Assembly (NCBI RefSeq): GCF_900094595.1
Contig: NZ_FMAD01000007.1
Location: 124,001 to 188,000 of the forward strand
DNA: 64,000 nucleotides
Origin: Cupriavidus alkaliphilus
GTDB lineage: Bacteria > Pseudomonadota > Gammaproteobacteria > Burkholderiales > Burkholderiaceae
Direction of reading: 5' to 3'
Under the pieces are notes generated by a model. The model ran no database searches, had not been told where the DNA came from, and was given only the letters and a program-made list of their open reading frames with translations. The translations under genes and the position numbers were made by a program. Positions 36,883 to 47,082 of this stretch are shown in pieces; the stretch's first letter is position 1, and each line of letters begins with the position of its first letter.

Positions 36883-36901
36883 TCGGTTCCTGACCGATAA
36901 A

Positions 36902-36931
36902 AAAACCGGCCTTCGGGCCGGTTTTGTTTTT
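36902..36931 (+). terminator. Strong terminator of the lipoprotein gene
   Basis: AAAACCGGCC / GGCCGGTTTT, a perfect 10-bp stem with a stable TTCG loop, is followed by GTTTTT, 20 bp past the stop. Confidence 0.92.
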
Positions 36932-36982
36932 GGGGCACGCCGTCGCGCGGCCCCTGCCGCCTCGGGCCTCGGGCCTCGGGCC

Positions 36983-37771
36983 TCAGGCCCGCACCGCCTG
37001 CCACGCCAGGCCTTCTTCCTGATCCGCCACCAGCACTTCGCTCGGCCTGGCGCCCAGCGCCGCCGCCAGCGCGCCGGTGGCCAGTTCACGCGTATTGTTC
37101 TGCTTGCTCAGGTGGGCCGCCACCACGCGGTTCAGCCCGTCATGGGCTACCTGCGCCAGGATGCTGGCCGCCACTTCGTTGGCCAGGTGGCCGAAGTCGC
37201 CGCCGATGCGCCGCTTGAGCGAGGCCGGATAGACCGAATTGCGCAGCATCTCGCGGTCATGGTTGCATTCGAGCACCAGCGCATCGACGCCCGCCAGGCG
37301 CGCGGTTACGTAAGGTGTTTCCATGCCCGCATCGGTCAGCACGCCCAACCGTGCCTGCCCGTCCGACAGCACGAACTGCACCGGCTCGCGCGCGTCGTGC
37401 GGCACGGTATAGGGCAACACGTGCAGGCCGCCGATGGCAAAGCCATGGTCGGCGCAGCAGACCCGCACGTCGGCCACGTCGGCACCGCGCAGGTGCGAGG
37501 TGGCCAGCCAGGTGCCATAGCTGGTATAGACCGTCAGGCGATGGCGCGCGGCAAAGGCATAAGCCGAACCGACATGGTCGCCATGCTCGTGCGTGACCAG
37601 CACGGCGTCGAGCTGGTCCGGCGTGACGCCCAGGCGCTCCAGGCGCCGGGCGGTCTCGCGGATGCCGAAGCCGCAGTCCAGCAGCACGCGCGTGGTGGTG
37701 GTGTCTTCGCGGGATTCGATCAGCAGCGAGTTGCCCTCGCTGCCGCTGCCGAGGAAGGCGAAGCGCATCAT
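36983..37771 (-). CDS. MBL-fold metallo-hydrolase, YycJ/WalJ-like
   Basis: This 262-residue metallo-beta-lactamase-fold hydrolase has the zinc motif HEHGDH at 61-66, an upstream LGSGSEGNSLLIE opening and ECNHDREML further on. The family includes YycJ/WalJ exonucleases involved in mismatch-associated DNA repair; mutS elsewhere in the window makes that suggestive but not proven. It is encoded 68 bp past bamC in the same direction. The start is one of two adjacent ATGs (37771, 37768). Confidence 0.88.
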   Translation of the reverse strand: MMRFAFLGSGSEGNSLLIESREDTTTTRVLLDCGFGIRETARRLERLGVTPDQLDAVLVTHEHGDHVGSAYAFAARHRLTVYTSYGTWLATSHLRGADVADVRVCCADHGFAIGGLHVLPYTVPHDAREPVQFVLSDGQARLGVLTDAGMETPYVTARLAGVDALVLECNHDREMLRNSVYPASLKRRIGGDFGHLANEVAASILAQVAHDGLNRVVAAHLSKQNNTRELATGALAAALGARPSEVLVADQEEGLAWQAVRA

Positions 37772-37838
37772 GGCCGCGCCCTCCCCGCCAGGCACCGGCC
37801 AGGACGGCCGGTCGGCAAGCCAGCAATCATGCGCCGGC

Positions 37839-39083
37839 TCAGTGCAGTTGCTCGTCGATCAGCGACAGGATGCGCTTGCCGACTTCGCCGTTCTCCGGCT
37901 GGCCGGCGTCGTTGAGCACCGTCACCAGCGTGCCGCTGCCCGTGCCCTTGAGCGAGACGCGGTACTTCTTCGCGGTCTTGGGATCGTCCGGCTTGGTGAA
38001 CAGCTTGGAGAAGAAGCCGCGGTTGTCGACCGTGTTGCGCGGGTCGACATAGCGCACGAAGTACAGCCCTTGCGCGCGATCGCGGTCTTCGACGGTAAAG
38101 TTGACGCGGTCCAGCGACAGCCCCACCGAGCGCCAGGCGCGGTCGAACGGCTCGGGCAGCTGCAGCGCCGGGGCGCCGTTGACCTGGGCCAGGTACGACT
38201 TGTTCGGCGCGGCGCCATCGGTGCCGGCTGTGGCCCCCGCTGCGGCAGCGGTGCCGGCGGCAGCGCCCGCCGCCGCCGCGGCATTGCCGGCCGGCGCCGG
38301 GTTCTTGGCCATGCGGTCGGCCTGCTCCTTCTGCACGCCCAGGCGCTGGGCCAGGCGCGACAGGAATTCGGCTTCCAGTTCAGGATCGGCCGGGCGCGGG
38401 GTCCAGACCGTGCTGGACTTGTCGATGCCGGTCAGCTGTTCCTGCGCGCCGCGGTGGCTGATGAAGACTTCCAGCGTGCCGTTCTGTGCGCGCTCGACGC
38501 GGGTGCGGAACTTGTCGCGCTCCGAGGTCGAGTACAGGCCGTCGAACACCTTGCCGATGGTGTTGCGGATGATGTCCTGCGGGATCTTGGCGCGGTTCTC
38601 GGCCCAGTCGGTTTCCATGATGCCGGTCTCGGGCGAGTCCTGCACCAGCAGGAAACCACTCTCCTGCCAGAAGCCGCGCAGTTGCTGCCACAGCTGGTCG
38701 CCGCGCATGCCATTGCTGATCACCAGCCAGCGCTGGTTGCCGTCGCGCTCCATGCGGATGCCCTGCGCCGACGGCAGCACGTTTTCGGTCGGCGATTGCT
38801 CGCGCACCTTGGTGGCCTGGCTGTAGGTCGACAGCGTCGAGGTGCCGTTGGCATCGGGCACCGAGTAACGGCGGTCGCCTTCCAGCTTGGTCAGGTCGGG
38901 CGGCACGTCCAGCGTGGGCGTGCGCTTCGAGGCCGACGACTTGTAGTCGATCTTGTCGGGCTGCATGGCCTCGTTGAGGCTGCTGCAGCCGGTCAACACA
39001 CCGGCGGCGAGCACGGGCACAACCAGGGCGGCGCGGCGGACTTGCGTCGCGCCGCGGCGGTTAAGCTTCAGTTTCATTGACAC
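37839..39083 (-). CDS. bamC: Outer-membrane assembly lipoprotein BamC
   Basis: This is the BamC component of the beta-barrel assembly complex on the inner face of the outer membrane. The 414-residue precursor has a lipobox LTGC (Cys near 33), then the conserved N-terminal unstructured segment PDKIDYKSSASKRTPTLDVPPDLTKL that binds BamD, and two helix-grip domains (about 110-245 and 310-410). The two are joined by a linker of about 35 residues that is unusually Ala/Gly-rich. The start is either ATG 39083 or 39077. It is adjacent to dapA, the nlpB/bamC-dapA order seen widely in proteobacteria. Confidence 0.93.
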   Translation of the reverse strand: MSMKLKLNRRGATQVRRAALVVPVLAAGVLTGCSSLNEAMQPDKIDYKSSASKRTPTLDVPPDLTKLEGDRRYSVPDANGTSTLSTYSQATKVREQSPTENVLPSAQGIRMERDGNQRWLVISNGMRGDQLWQQLRGFWQESGFLLVQDSPETGIMETDWAENRAKIPQDIIRNTIGKVFDGLYSTSERDKFRTRVERAQNGTLEVFISHRGAQEQLTGIDKSSTVWTPRPADPELEAEFLSRLAQRLGVQKEQADRMAKNPAPAGNAAAAAGAAAGTAAAAGATAGTDGAAPNKSYLAQVNGAPALQLPEPFDRAWRSVGLSLDRVNFTVEDRDRAQGLYFVRYVDPRNTVDNRGFFSKLFTKPDDPKTAKKYRVSLKGTGSGTLVTVLNDAGQPENGEVGKRILSLIDEQLH

Positions 39084-39126
39084 GCAATCCTAATAGATAA
39101 GGCGGACAGCAGGACGCCGCGAAGAA

Positions 39127-40011
<885 letters not shown>

Positions 40012-40043
40012 AACGTTAGGGAATTCGGGATGCGAATAACGGG

Positions 40044-40049
40044 ATTGTA
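40044..40049 (-). promoter_or_regulatory. -10 box of dapA
   Basis: TACAAT on the minus strand, 33-38 bp before the dapA ATG. With 17-bp spacing the -35 hexamer is GTCGAA, a poor match. The placement in the 137-bp gap is right for dapA-bamC-MBL transcription. Confidence 0.5.
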
Positions 40050-40148
40050 CCGGAACCGCAGGCCGCTTCGACCGCTGCCCGGACAGGGGTTGATACCAAC
40101 TGTTTCAACGCATGCGGCGCCGTTTGCGCCGACACCGCGGCGCGCCGC

Positions 40149-40727
40149 TCAGGGATCGAGCCGGTAGCGTGGCGGCGCGGCCGCACCGGCCGCCGGCGCC
40201 GCCTCGCGCACCGCACATAGGCGCTGCACGAAGGCTGTTTTCGGCACTTCGACCACGCCGTCCTCGTAAGCCACCACGCGCAGCCCATGGGCGCGCGCGA
40301 CCTCGAGCAGCTCGCCGGGGCGCAGCAGGAAATCCGGCCGCGACGGCTTGCCCACGGTCTCGTTGCCGGCGGCGAAGGTTTCGTAGATCCAGCAGCCACC
40401 CGGCGCCAGCGCGGCCGCCAGGTGCGGCCACAGCGGCCGATGCAGGTAGTTGGTGACGACGATGGCGTCGAACGGCGCCGCGCCGGCCAGCGGCCAGTCG
40501 CCCTGCTCCAGGTCGGCCACGCGCCCGGTGACGCCGGCGGGCAGGCCGGCGATGGCGTCGGCATCGCGGTCGACCGCCAGCACCTGGTGGCCGCGCTCCG
40601 CCAGCCAGGCGGCATGGCGGCCACCGCCGCAGGCCAGGTCCAGCACCCGTGCGCCCGGACGCAGCAGATGCGCCCAGCGCGTGACCCAGGCGGAGGGCGC
40701 GGCAAGGCCGGCATGCGACAGCGTCAT
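40149..40727 (-). CDS. SAM-dependent methyltransferase, TehB/class I type
   Basis: This 192-residue class I methyltransferase has motif I VLDLACGGGRHAAWLAERGHQVLAVDRD at about 28-55, motif II near GDWPLAGAAPFDAIVVTNYLHRPLW, and GGCWIYETFAAGNETVGKPSRPDFLLRPGELL, a pattern common in TehB-like and tellurite-resistance-type methyltransferases. The substrate is unknown. It begins 11 bp after the M50 protease stop and ends the PHP-Sua5-M50-methyltransferase run. Confidence 0.85.
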   Translation of the reverse strand: MTLSHAGLAAPSAWVTRWAHLLRPGARVLDLACGGGRHAAWLAERGHQVLAVDRDADAIAGLPAGVTGRVADLEQGDWPLAGAAPFDAIVVTNYLHRPLWPHLAAALAPGGCWIYETFAAGNETVGKPSRPDFLLRPGELLEVARAHGLRVVAYEDGVVEVPKTAFVQRLCAVREAAPAAGAAAPPRYRLDP

Positions 40728-40738
40728 GGCAGCCCCTG

Positions 40739-41404
40739 TCAATTGAGCAGCAGCACGATCGGGCGCAGCAGCAGCTCGATCAGGGACATCAGCACATTGA
40801 CCACCGGCGTCATCCAGATGGTGGTGATCACCCCCGCGGCCACCAGCGCCAGCACCACGAAAATGCCGTACGGCTCGATGCGCGACACCGCGCGCGCAAT
40901 ACCCTGCGGCAGCAGCGCGGTCAACACGCGCCCGCCATCCAGCGGCGGCACCGGGAACAGGTTGAAGGCCGCCACCACCAGGTTGACGCGCACGCCGGCC
41001 AGCGCCATCTCGCCGAAAAACGGCTCGCGCACGCCGCCCCAGGTCAGGCCGATCGCCAGCAGCACCCACACGAAGGCCTGCACCACGTTGCTGGCCGGGC
41101 CCGCCAGCGCCACCCACATGCCATGCCAGCGCGGGTTGCGCAGGCGCTCGAACACCACCGGCACCGGCTTGGCGTAGCCGAACACGAACTGGCCGCTGGT
41201 CATGATGTACAGCAGCAGCGGCACGGCGATGGTGCCGATCGGGTCGATATGGCGGATCGGGTTCAGGCTGACGCGCCCGAGCGCATAGGCCGTGCTGTCG
41301 CCGAACAGCTTGGCCACGTAGCCGTGCGAGGCCTCGTGCAGCGTGATCGCGAACAGCACCGGCAGGGCATAGACCGCGAAGGTCTGGATAAGGGAGGAAT
41401 CCAT
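40739..41404 (-). CDS. Site-2-type (M50) membrane metalloprotease
   Basis: This 221-residue integral membrane protein has about six helices. The zinc-protease motif HEASH at 23-27 lies in the first helix and the third ligand motif NLFPVPPLDGGRVL near 163-176 in a later one, as in the YwhC/SpoIVFB-like short S2P group without a PDZ domain. The target is unknown. The start is ATG 41404, preceded by AGGGAGG. It follows the Sua5/YciO gene by 77 bp in the same direction. Confidence 0.9.
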   Translation of the reverse strand: MDSSLIQTFAVYALPVLFAITLHEASHGYVAKLFGDSTAYALGRVSLNPIRHIDPIGTIAVPLLLYIMTSGQFVFGYAKPVPVVFERLRNPRWHGMWVALAGPASNVVQAFVWVLLAIGLTWGGVREPFFGEMALAGVRVNLVVAAFNLFPVPPLDGGRVLTALLPQGIARAVSRIEPYGIFVVLALVAAGVITTIWMTPVVNVLMSLIELLLRPIVLLLN

Positions 41405-41481
41405 GAGCGCTATTGTAGCGGCCCGCCGGCGCCCGGGCGCACGCTGGTGCACCCGACCGAAGGCGCGGGCGGTGCCGCGGG

Positions 41482-42105
41482 TCAGAGGCCGAAGCGGGCG
41501 ATGTCGCCGCGGCCGGCGCGGACCAGTTCTGGCTCGCCGCCGGTCAGGTCGATCACCGTGGTCGGCTGCGCCGGCGCCGGCCCGCCGTCCACCACGAGGT
41601 CGAGCTGTTTTTCCAGCCGCGCCCGGATCTGCGCCGGATCGTTGAGCGGTTCCTCGTCGCCCGGCAGCTGCAGCGTCGCCGAGATCAGCGGCTCGCCGGT
41701 TTCGCCAAGCAGCGCCAGCGGGATGGCGTGCTCGGGCACGCGCACGCCGATGGTCTTGCGCGCCGGGTGCGACAGCCGCCGCGGCACTTCCTTGGTCGCT
41801 TCCAGGATAAACACGTACGGGCCCGGCGTGGCGCCCTTGAGCCAGCGATACTGCCGGTTGTCGACGCGGGCAAAGTTGCCGAGCTCGGACAGGTCGCGGC
41901 ACATCAGCGTCAGGTGGTGGCGGTCGTCGATGCCGCGCAGCCGGCGCAGGCGCTCGACCGCGGCCTTGTCGTCGAGCCGGCAGGCCAGCGCATAGCTTGA
42001 GTCGGTCGGCAGCGCGACCAGCCCGCCCTTCTGCAGGATCTGGGCCGCCTGCTTGAGCAGGCGCGACTGCGGGTTGAGCGGATGAATCTCGAAGTACTGG
42101 GACAT
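41482..42105 (-). CDS. Sua5/YciO/YrdC family protein
   Basis: This 207-residue YrdC-like domain protein opens FEIHPLNPQSRLLKQAAQILQKGGLVALPTDSSYALAC, the pattern of YciO/YwlC proteins. The family includes L-threonylcarbamoyladenylate synthases (t6A tRNA modification), but YciO-type members are far less active, and linkage to a PHP gene as in E. coli yciV-yciO favours YciO here. It is 67 bp downstream of the PHP gene in the same direction. Confidence 0.88.
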   Translation of the reverse strand: MSQYFEIHPLNPQSRLLKQAAQILQKGGLVALPTDSSYALACRLDDKAAVERLRRLRGIDDRHHLTLMCRDLSELGNFARVDNRQYRWLKGATPGPYVFILEATKEVPRRLSHPARKTIGVRVPEHAIPLALLGETGEPLISATLQLPGDEEPLNDPAQIRARLEKQLDLVVDGGPAPAQPTTVIDLTGGEPELVRAGRGDIARFGL

Positions 42106-42172
42106 GGGCCAGGGAGCGGAGTCGGACGGAACGGAGCGGCATCCGGGGGCTGGCCCCGGCCAGGCGGGGCGC

Positions 42173-43018
42173 CTACCAGTCGTGCCAGACTGGCGTGACC
42201 GTGGACGGCAGCGGCGGCAGCGTGCCGAGTTCCACCCTGCCCTCGCCGGGCCCGTGGAAGTCCGTGCCGCGCGAAGCCAGCAGCCCGTAGTGCCGCGCCA
42301 CCTCGGCGTAGCGGCGGTACTGGTCGGGGGTATGGCTGCCGGTCACCACCTCGACCGCGCCGCCGCCCAGCGCCTTGAATTCATCGAACAGCGCGTCGTG
42401 CTGGGTGTCGGTGTAGTGGTAGCGGCCCGGGTGCGCCATCACCGCGATGCCGCCGGCCGCGCGGATCCAGCCCACGGCTTCAGACAGGCTGGCCCAGCGG
42501 TGGCCGACATAGCCAGGACGGCCCTCGGACAGGTACTCGCTGAAGACATCGCCGATGCTGGCGCAGCGGCCCTGGTCGACCAGCCAGCGCGCAAAGTGCG
42601 TGCGCGAGATCAGGTCCGGGTTGCCCACGTACTGCAGGGCCCCTTCGTAGGCACCCTCGATGCCCACCCTGGCCAGCGCATCGGCGATATCGCGCGCGCG
42701 CCGCGCGCGGCCCGAGCGGGTTTCGGTCAGGCCATCGATCAGCTCCGGGCAGAACGGGTCGATCTGCAGCCCGACGATATGCACGGTCTGTCCGGCCCAG
42801 GTCACCGAGATCTCGACGCCCGGCACATAGCGCATGCCGAATTCCTCGGCGGCGGCGCGTGCCTCGGCCTGCCCGCCCAGCTCGTCGTGGTCGGTCAGCG
42901 CCCAGTACGCAACCCCCGCGTCGCGGGCGATCTGCGCCACGGCGCGCGGCGCGAGCGTGCCGTCGGAAACGGTGGAATGGCAATGCAGGTCGGCATTGAT
43001 GGCGTGGGCGTTTTGCAT
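42173..43018 (-). CDS. PHP-domain phosphoesterase, YciV/RNase AM-like
   Basis: This 281-residue PHP-domain metal hydrolase has LHCHSTVSDG (His12, His14), LTDHDELGG, PGVEIS, VMAHPG and RGTDFHGPG, the trinuclear metal ligands. E. coli YciV (RNase AM) of this family removes 5' nucleotides from RNA and hydrolyses 3',5'-bisphosphates. It starts a minus-strand run that continues with Sua5/YciO, and is divergent from the ferredoxin-NADP reductase gene across 172 bp. Confidence 0.9.
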   Translation of the reverse strand: MQNAHAINADLHCHSTVSDGTLAPRAVAQIARDAGVAYWALTDHDELGGQAEARAAAEEFGMRYVPGVEISVTWAGQTVHIVGLQIDPFCPELIDGLTETRSGRARRARDIADALARVGIEGAYEGALQYVGNPDLISRTHFARWLVDQGRCASIGDVFSEYLSEGRPGYVGHRWASLSEAVGWIRAAGGIAVMAHPGRYHYTDTQHDALFDEFKALGGGAVEVVTGSHTPDQYRRYAEVARHYGLLASRGTDFHGPGEGRVELGTLPPLPSTVTPVWHDW

Positions 43019-43190
43019 GGTGGCAATTCTACTCCCGTCCGCCCCTGGCCTGCGCGGCGCCGCCGCCCACCCGGCCGGCCAGGCAAAGCCATGCCGGCAA
43101 CGCTGGCGTCGGCGGAAAGCCGCCGGCTGCGGGGTATAGTCGGGCTTTGCATCGTCGATTCGCGGGCACCTGGCGTGCCTGCCATGCCCC

Positions 43191-44285
43191 ATGTCCACCG
43201 CCAACCCAGCCACTGCTCCCGCCACCGCCCCGCTCACCACCACCGATGTCCTGATCGTCGGTGCGGGCCCGGTCGGCCTGTTCGCCGCGTTCCAGGCCGG
43301 CGTGCTAGGCCTGAAATGTGAACTGATCGATGTGCTCGACCGCGCCGGCGGCCAGTGCACCGAGCTGTATCCGGAAAAGCCGATCTACGACATTCCCGCC
43401 GTGCCGGGATGCCTGGCGCAGGACCTGGTGGACCGGCTGCTGGAACAATGCGCCCCGTTCGACTTCCCGATGCACTTCGGCCAGCGCGCCGAAAGCGCGG
43501 CCGAAATCCCGGCGCCAGCAGCGCCGGAGGGCCATGCCGGGCACGAGCGCCTGCTGGTGACGACCGACGGCGGCAAGCGCTTCGATGTCGCCGCGGTGCT
43601 GGTCTGCGCCGGCGCGGGCGCGTTTGCGCCGCAGCGTGTGTCGCTGCCGGAGGCGCCGGCGCTGGAAGGCCGCCACGTGCACTACGCGGTGCGCGATGTC
43701 TCGCACTTCGCCGGCAAGCGCGTGGTCGTCGCCGGCGGCGGCGACTCTGCGCTGGACTGGGCGCTGGCGCTGCGCAAGGTAGCCGCGCGCGTGACGCTGC
43801 TGCACCGGCGCGAGGGCTTTCGCGCCGCCGACGGCACCGTCGCCGAGATGCGCCGCGCGGTGGCCGAGGGCGAAATGGACTTCGTGGTCGGCATGCTGGG
43901 CGCACTGCGCACCGAAGGTGCGGACGGCGCGCTCAGCGAGGTCGAAGTGCGGACCCGCGACGGCAGCACCGTGCTGCCCGCCGAGGAACTGGTGGCGCTG
44001 TACGGCCTGGTGTCCGAGCCTGGCCCGATCGCGCAGTGGGACCTGGACATGCGCGCCGGCCGCATCCTGGTCGACACCACCACCTACGAAAGCTCGCGCC
44101 GCGGCATCTTCGCCGCCGGCGATATCGCGTTCTACCCCAACAAGCAGAAGCTGATCCTATCCGGCTTCCACGAGGCCGCGCTGGCGCTGCGCCGCGCCTA
44201 CCACTACGCCTTCCCTGAAAAGGCACTGGTGCACGTGCACACCAGCAACAACGCCGCACTGAAGGAAAAGCTCACCCACGCCTGA
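43191..44285 (+). CDS. Ferredoxin/flavodoxin-NADP reductase, thioredoxin-reductase type
   Basis: This FAD protein moves electrons between NADPH and ferredoxin. The 364-residue chain has the FAD-binding VLIVGAGPVGLFAAF near 20-34, the NADP motif VVVAGGGDSALDWALAL near 180, and the C-terminal GIFAAGDIAFYPNKQKLILSGFHEAALA. It lacks the CxxC of thioredoxin reductase, as expected for the plant-unlike FNR2 group of Bacillus and Burkholderiaceae. A possible -10 box TATAGT is at 43135. It is monocistronic and convergent with an alpha/beta hydrolase. Confidence 0.92.
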   Translation: MSTANPATAPATAPLTTTDVLIVGAGPVGLFAAFQAGVLGLKCELIDVLDRAGGQCTELYPEKPIYDIPAVPGCLAQDLVDRLLEQCAPFDFPMHFGQRAESAAEIPAPAAPEGHAGHERLLVTTDGGKRFDVAAVLVCAGAGAFAPQRVSLPEAPALEGRHVHYAVRDVSHFAGKRVVVAGGGDSALDWALALRKVAARVTLLHRREGFRAADGTVAEMRRAVAEGEMDFVVGMLGALRTEGADGALSEVEVRTRDGSTVLPAEELVALYGLVSEPGPIAQWDLDMRAGRILVDTTTYESSRRGIFAAGDIAFYPNKQKLILSGFHEAALALRRAYHYAFPEKALVHVHTSNNAALKEKLTHA

Positions 44286-44300
44286 AGCGTGGACTGCCCA

Positions 44301-44325
44301 TGCGCCGGTATCACCTGCCGGCGCA
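44301..44325. terminator. Hairpin at the convergent end of fnr and the hydrolase gene
   Basis: TGCGCCGG / CCGGCGCA, a perfect 8-bp stem with a 9-nt loop, overlaps the hydrolase stop codon (44311-44313). It is 15 bp past the fnr stop and has no T-run. Confidence 0.4.
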
Positions 44326-45210
44326 GAACGATTCCACCAGTTCCGCCACGGCGGCGGGCTGGTCGTGGTGCAGCATGTGGCCGGCGTCCTCCACCACCGC
44401 CTCGCGGAAGTCGCGGAAGGCGCGGAAGCGCTGCCTGAATTCATCGATGGCCTGCTTGTGGGCGATATGGCGCAGCGTCTCCGAATCGCGCGCCTCGATG
44501 TGCAATACCGGCGCGGTGACCTGCTCCCACACCGCCATCACTTCGTCGAGCCGGTACAGCATCGGGTTGACCAGCTTGTGCGCGGGGTCGCCCAGGATCT
44601 CCCAGCGGCCCTCGGCGTTGCGGCGCGACCAGTGCGCGGCCAGGAACGCGGCGCGCTCGTCCGGCAGGCGCGGGTTGGTCTTCTGCAGGCGCGCGGCCAC
44701 GCCGTCGAGGCTGTCATAGGTCTTCAGCTCGGTGCCGGCGCGCACTTCGTCGAGCCAGCGCGCGTAGCGCCGGGGCGCCTGCTCCGGCCGCGTCGCGGTC
44801 ATGCCGAAGCCCTCCAGGTCCACCACGCGGCGCACGCGCTGCGGGCGGATGCCGGCATACAGGCAGATCACGTTGGCGCCCATGCTGTGACCGACCAGGT
44901 CGACCTGCCCGTCGGGCGCATAGTGGTCGAGCAGGGCCTCCAGGTCGGCGAGGTAGTCGGCAAACCAGTACGACTGCGTGCCGGGGTAGCGCGTGGGCCA
45001 GTCGGTCGCGCCGAAACCGCGCCAGTCGGGCGCGATCACATGCCAGTCGCCGCGCAGGTGGTCGACCAGGAACTGGAACGACGCGGCCACGTCCATCCAC
45101 CCATGCAGCATGAACAGCTTGCGCGCGCCGGACGTGCCCCAGTGGCGCACGTGGTAGCGCAGCCCGCGCACCGTGATAAATTCAGACCGCGAGGTTTCCT
45201 TGATTGTCAT
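44311..45210 (-). CDS. Alpha/beta-fold hydrolase
   Basis: This 299-residue alpha/beta hydrolase has the oxyanion region LHGWMD near 36-40, the nucleophile elbow GHSMGAN with Ser109, and the catalytic His in VVEDAGHMLHHDQP near residue 279. The substrate is unknown; the epoxide hydrolase/haloalkane dehalogenase-like cap region starts at about 140. It is divergent from the acyl-CoA synthetase gene across 138 bp, so the two may act on the same compound, for example ester cleavage followed by CoA activation; that is an inference. Confidence 0.88.
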   Translation of the reverse strand: MTIKETSRSEFITVRGLRYHVRHWGTSGARKLFMLHGWMDVAASFQFLVDHLRGDWHVIAPDWRGFGATDWPTRYPGTQSYWFADYLADLEALLDHYAPDGQVDLVGHSMGANVICLYAGIRPQRVRRVVDLEGFGMTATRPEQAPRRYARWLDEVRAGTELKTYDSLDGVAARLQKTNPRLPDERAAFLAAHWSRRNAEGRWEILGDPAHKLVNPMLYRLDEVMAVWEQVTAPVLHIEARDSETLRHIAHKQAIDEFRQRFRAFRDFREAVVEDAGHMLHHDQPAAVAELVESFCAGR

Positions 45211-45348
45211 TGTCTCCACCCTTGCGTCGGGATCTTGCCCGCCGCGGGGGTTGGCGGGGAAGCCACGACAAAATAGAACGATCGTTCGCTTGTGCGCATT
45301 ATAGCGGCTCGCCGTTTGCCGCGAGGCGGACCCCAACGGAGACCCTGA

Positions 45349-47079
45349 ATGGCCGCAGCTGCCTTGCCGGCAAGCCGGCGCGACGACTATCGCGCCCTGT
45401 ACGACTCCTTCCGCTGGGAGATTCCGGCCCAGTTCAACATCGCCGAAGCCTGCTGCGGCCGCTGGGCCCGTGACCCGTCCAGCATGGACCGCATCGCGGT
45501 CTATACCGAGCATGAGGACGGCCGCCGCAACGCGCATAGCTTTGCCTATATCCAGGCCGAGGCCAACCGCTTGTCCGCGGCGCTGCGCGCGCTGGGCGTG
45601 GCGCGCGGCGACCGCGTCGCCATCGTGATGCCGCAGCGCATCGAGACCGTGATTGCGCATATGGCGATCTACCAGCTGGGCGCCATCGCCATGCCGCTGT
45701 CGATGTTGTTCGGGCCGGAGGCGCTGGCCTACCGCATCGCGCACAGCGAAGCCGGCGTGGCCATCGCCGACGAGACCTCGATCGACAACCTGCTGGCGGC
45801 GCGCCCCGAATGCCCGACCATGGCCACCGTGATCGCCGCCGGCGACGCCCGCGGCCGCGGCGACCACGACTGGGACCTGCTGCTCGCGGCGCAGCTGCCG
45901 ACCTTCGTCGCCGAGCAGACCAAGGCTGACGAGGCCGCGGTGCTGATCTATACCAGCGGCACCACCGGCCCGCCCAAGGGCGCGCTGATCCCGCACCGCG
46001 CGCTGATCGGCAACCTGACCGGCTTCGTCTGCTCGCAGAACTGGTATCCGCAGCACGACGACGTGTTCTGGAGCCCTGCCGACTGGGCCTGGACCGGCGG
46101 CCTGTGGGACGCGCTGATGCCGGCGCTGTATTTCGGCAAGCCGATCGTCGGCTACCAGGGCCGCTTCTCCGCCGAGCGTGCCTTCGAGCTGCTGGAGCGC
46201 TATGCCGTCACCAACACCTTCCTGTTCCCGACCGCGCTCAAGCAGATGATGAAGGCCTGCCCCGAGCCGCGCCGTCACTACGACATCCGCCTGCGCGCGC
46301 TGATGAGCGCCGGCGAGGCCGTGGGCGAGACCGTGTTCGCTTGGTGCCGCGACGCGCTCGGCGTGCTGGTCAACGAGATGTTCGGCCAGACCGAGATCAA
46401 CTACATCGTCGGCAACTGCACCGCGCAGAACGACGACGAGCGGCTTGGCTGGCCGGCCCGGCCGGGTTCGATGGGTCGCCCCTACCCCGGCCACCGCGTG
46501 CAGGTGATCGACGACGAAGGCCGCCCCTGCGCGCCGGGCGAGGATGGCGAGGTGGCGGTGTGCGCCACCGACGGCGCCGGGCATTCGGACCCGGTGTTCT
46601 TCCTCGGCTACTGGAAGAACGACGCCGCCACCGCGGCCAAGTACACCGAGCGCGACGGCCTGCGCTGGTGCCGCACCGGCGATCTGGCGCGCGTCGATGC
46701 CGACGGCTACCTGTGGTACCAGGGGCGCGCCGACGATGTGTTCAAGTCCTCCGGCTACCGCATCGGGCCGAGCGAGATCGAGAACTGCCTGCTCAAGCAT
46801 CCGGCGGTCTCCAACTGCGCCGTGGTGCCGTCGCCCGATCCGGAGCGCGGCGCGGTGGTCAAGGCCTTCGTGGTGCTGACGCCGTCGGTCGCGCGTTCGT
46901 TCGACGCCGACGCGGCGCTGGTCGCGGAACTGCAGGCGCACGTGCGCGGCCAGCTGGCGCCGTACGAATACCCGAAGGCGATCGAATTCATCGACCAGCT
47001 GCCGATGACGACGACCGGGAAAATCCAGCGGCGGGTGTTGCGCTTGCTGGAGGAAGAGCGCGCCGCCAGGCGCGCCTAG
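45349..47079 (+). CDS. Acyl-CoA synthetase, medium-chain/acetyl-CoA-synthetase-like (AMP-forming)
   Basis: This activates a carboxylic acid to its CoA thioester through an acyl-adenylate. The 576-residue protein has the P-loop YTSGTTGPPKGAL near 203, WSPADWAWTGGLWDALMPAL, the adenylate-forming motif EMFGQTEIN near 348, the hinge WCRTGDLARVDADGYLWYQGRADDVFKSSGYRIGPSEIE, and the C-terminal catalytic Lys in MTTTGKIQRRVLR. This layout is that of ACSM-type and short/medium-chain synthetases. It runs to within 3 bp of the convergent LysR gene. Confidence 0.92.
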   Translation: MAAAALPASRRDDYRALYDSFRWEIPAQFNIAEACCGRWARDPSSMDRIAVYTEHEDGRRNAHSFAYIQAEANRLSAALRALGVARGDRVAIVMPQRIETVIAHMAIYQLGAIAMPLSMLFGPEALAYRIAHSEAGVAIADETSIDNLLAARPECPTMATVIAAGDARGRGDHDWDLLLAAQLPTFVAEQTKADEAAVLIYTSGTTGPPKGALIPHRALIGNLTGFVCSQNWYPQHDDVFWSPADWAWTGGLWDALMPALYFGKPIVGYQGRFSAERAFELLERYAVTNTFLFPTALKQMMKACPEPRRHYDIRLRALMSAGEAVGETVFAWCRDALGVLVNEMFGQTEINYIVGNCTAQNDDERLGWPARPGSMGRPYPGHRVQVIDDEGRPCAPGEDGEVAVCATDGAGHSDPVFFLGYWKNDAATAAKYTERDGLRWCRTGDLARVDADGYLWYQGRADDVFKSSGYRIGPSEIENCLLKHPAVSNCAVVPSPDPERGAVVKAFVVLTPSVARSFDADAALVAELQAHVRGQLAPYEYPKAIEFIDQLPMTTTGKIQRRVLRLLEEERAARRA

Positions 47080-47082
47080 GCC

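Noticed and set aside
44311-46941. A single 876-residue reading spanning the hydrolase and the acyl-CoA synthetase region
   Set aside because: Only the 299 residues from 45210 match a hydrolase; the rest is antisense to a complete acyl-CoA synthetase.
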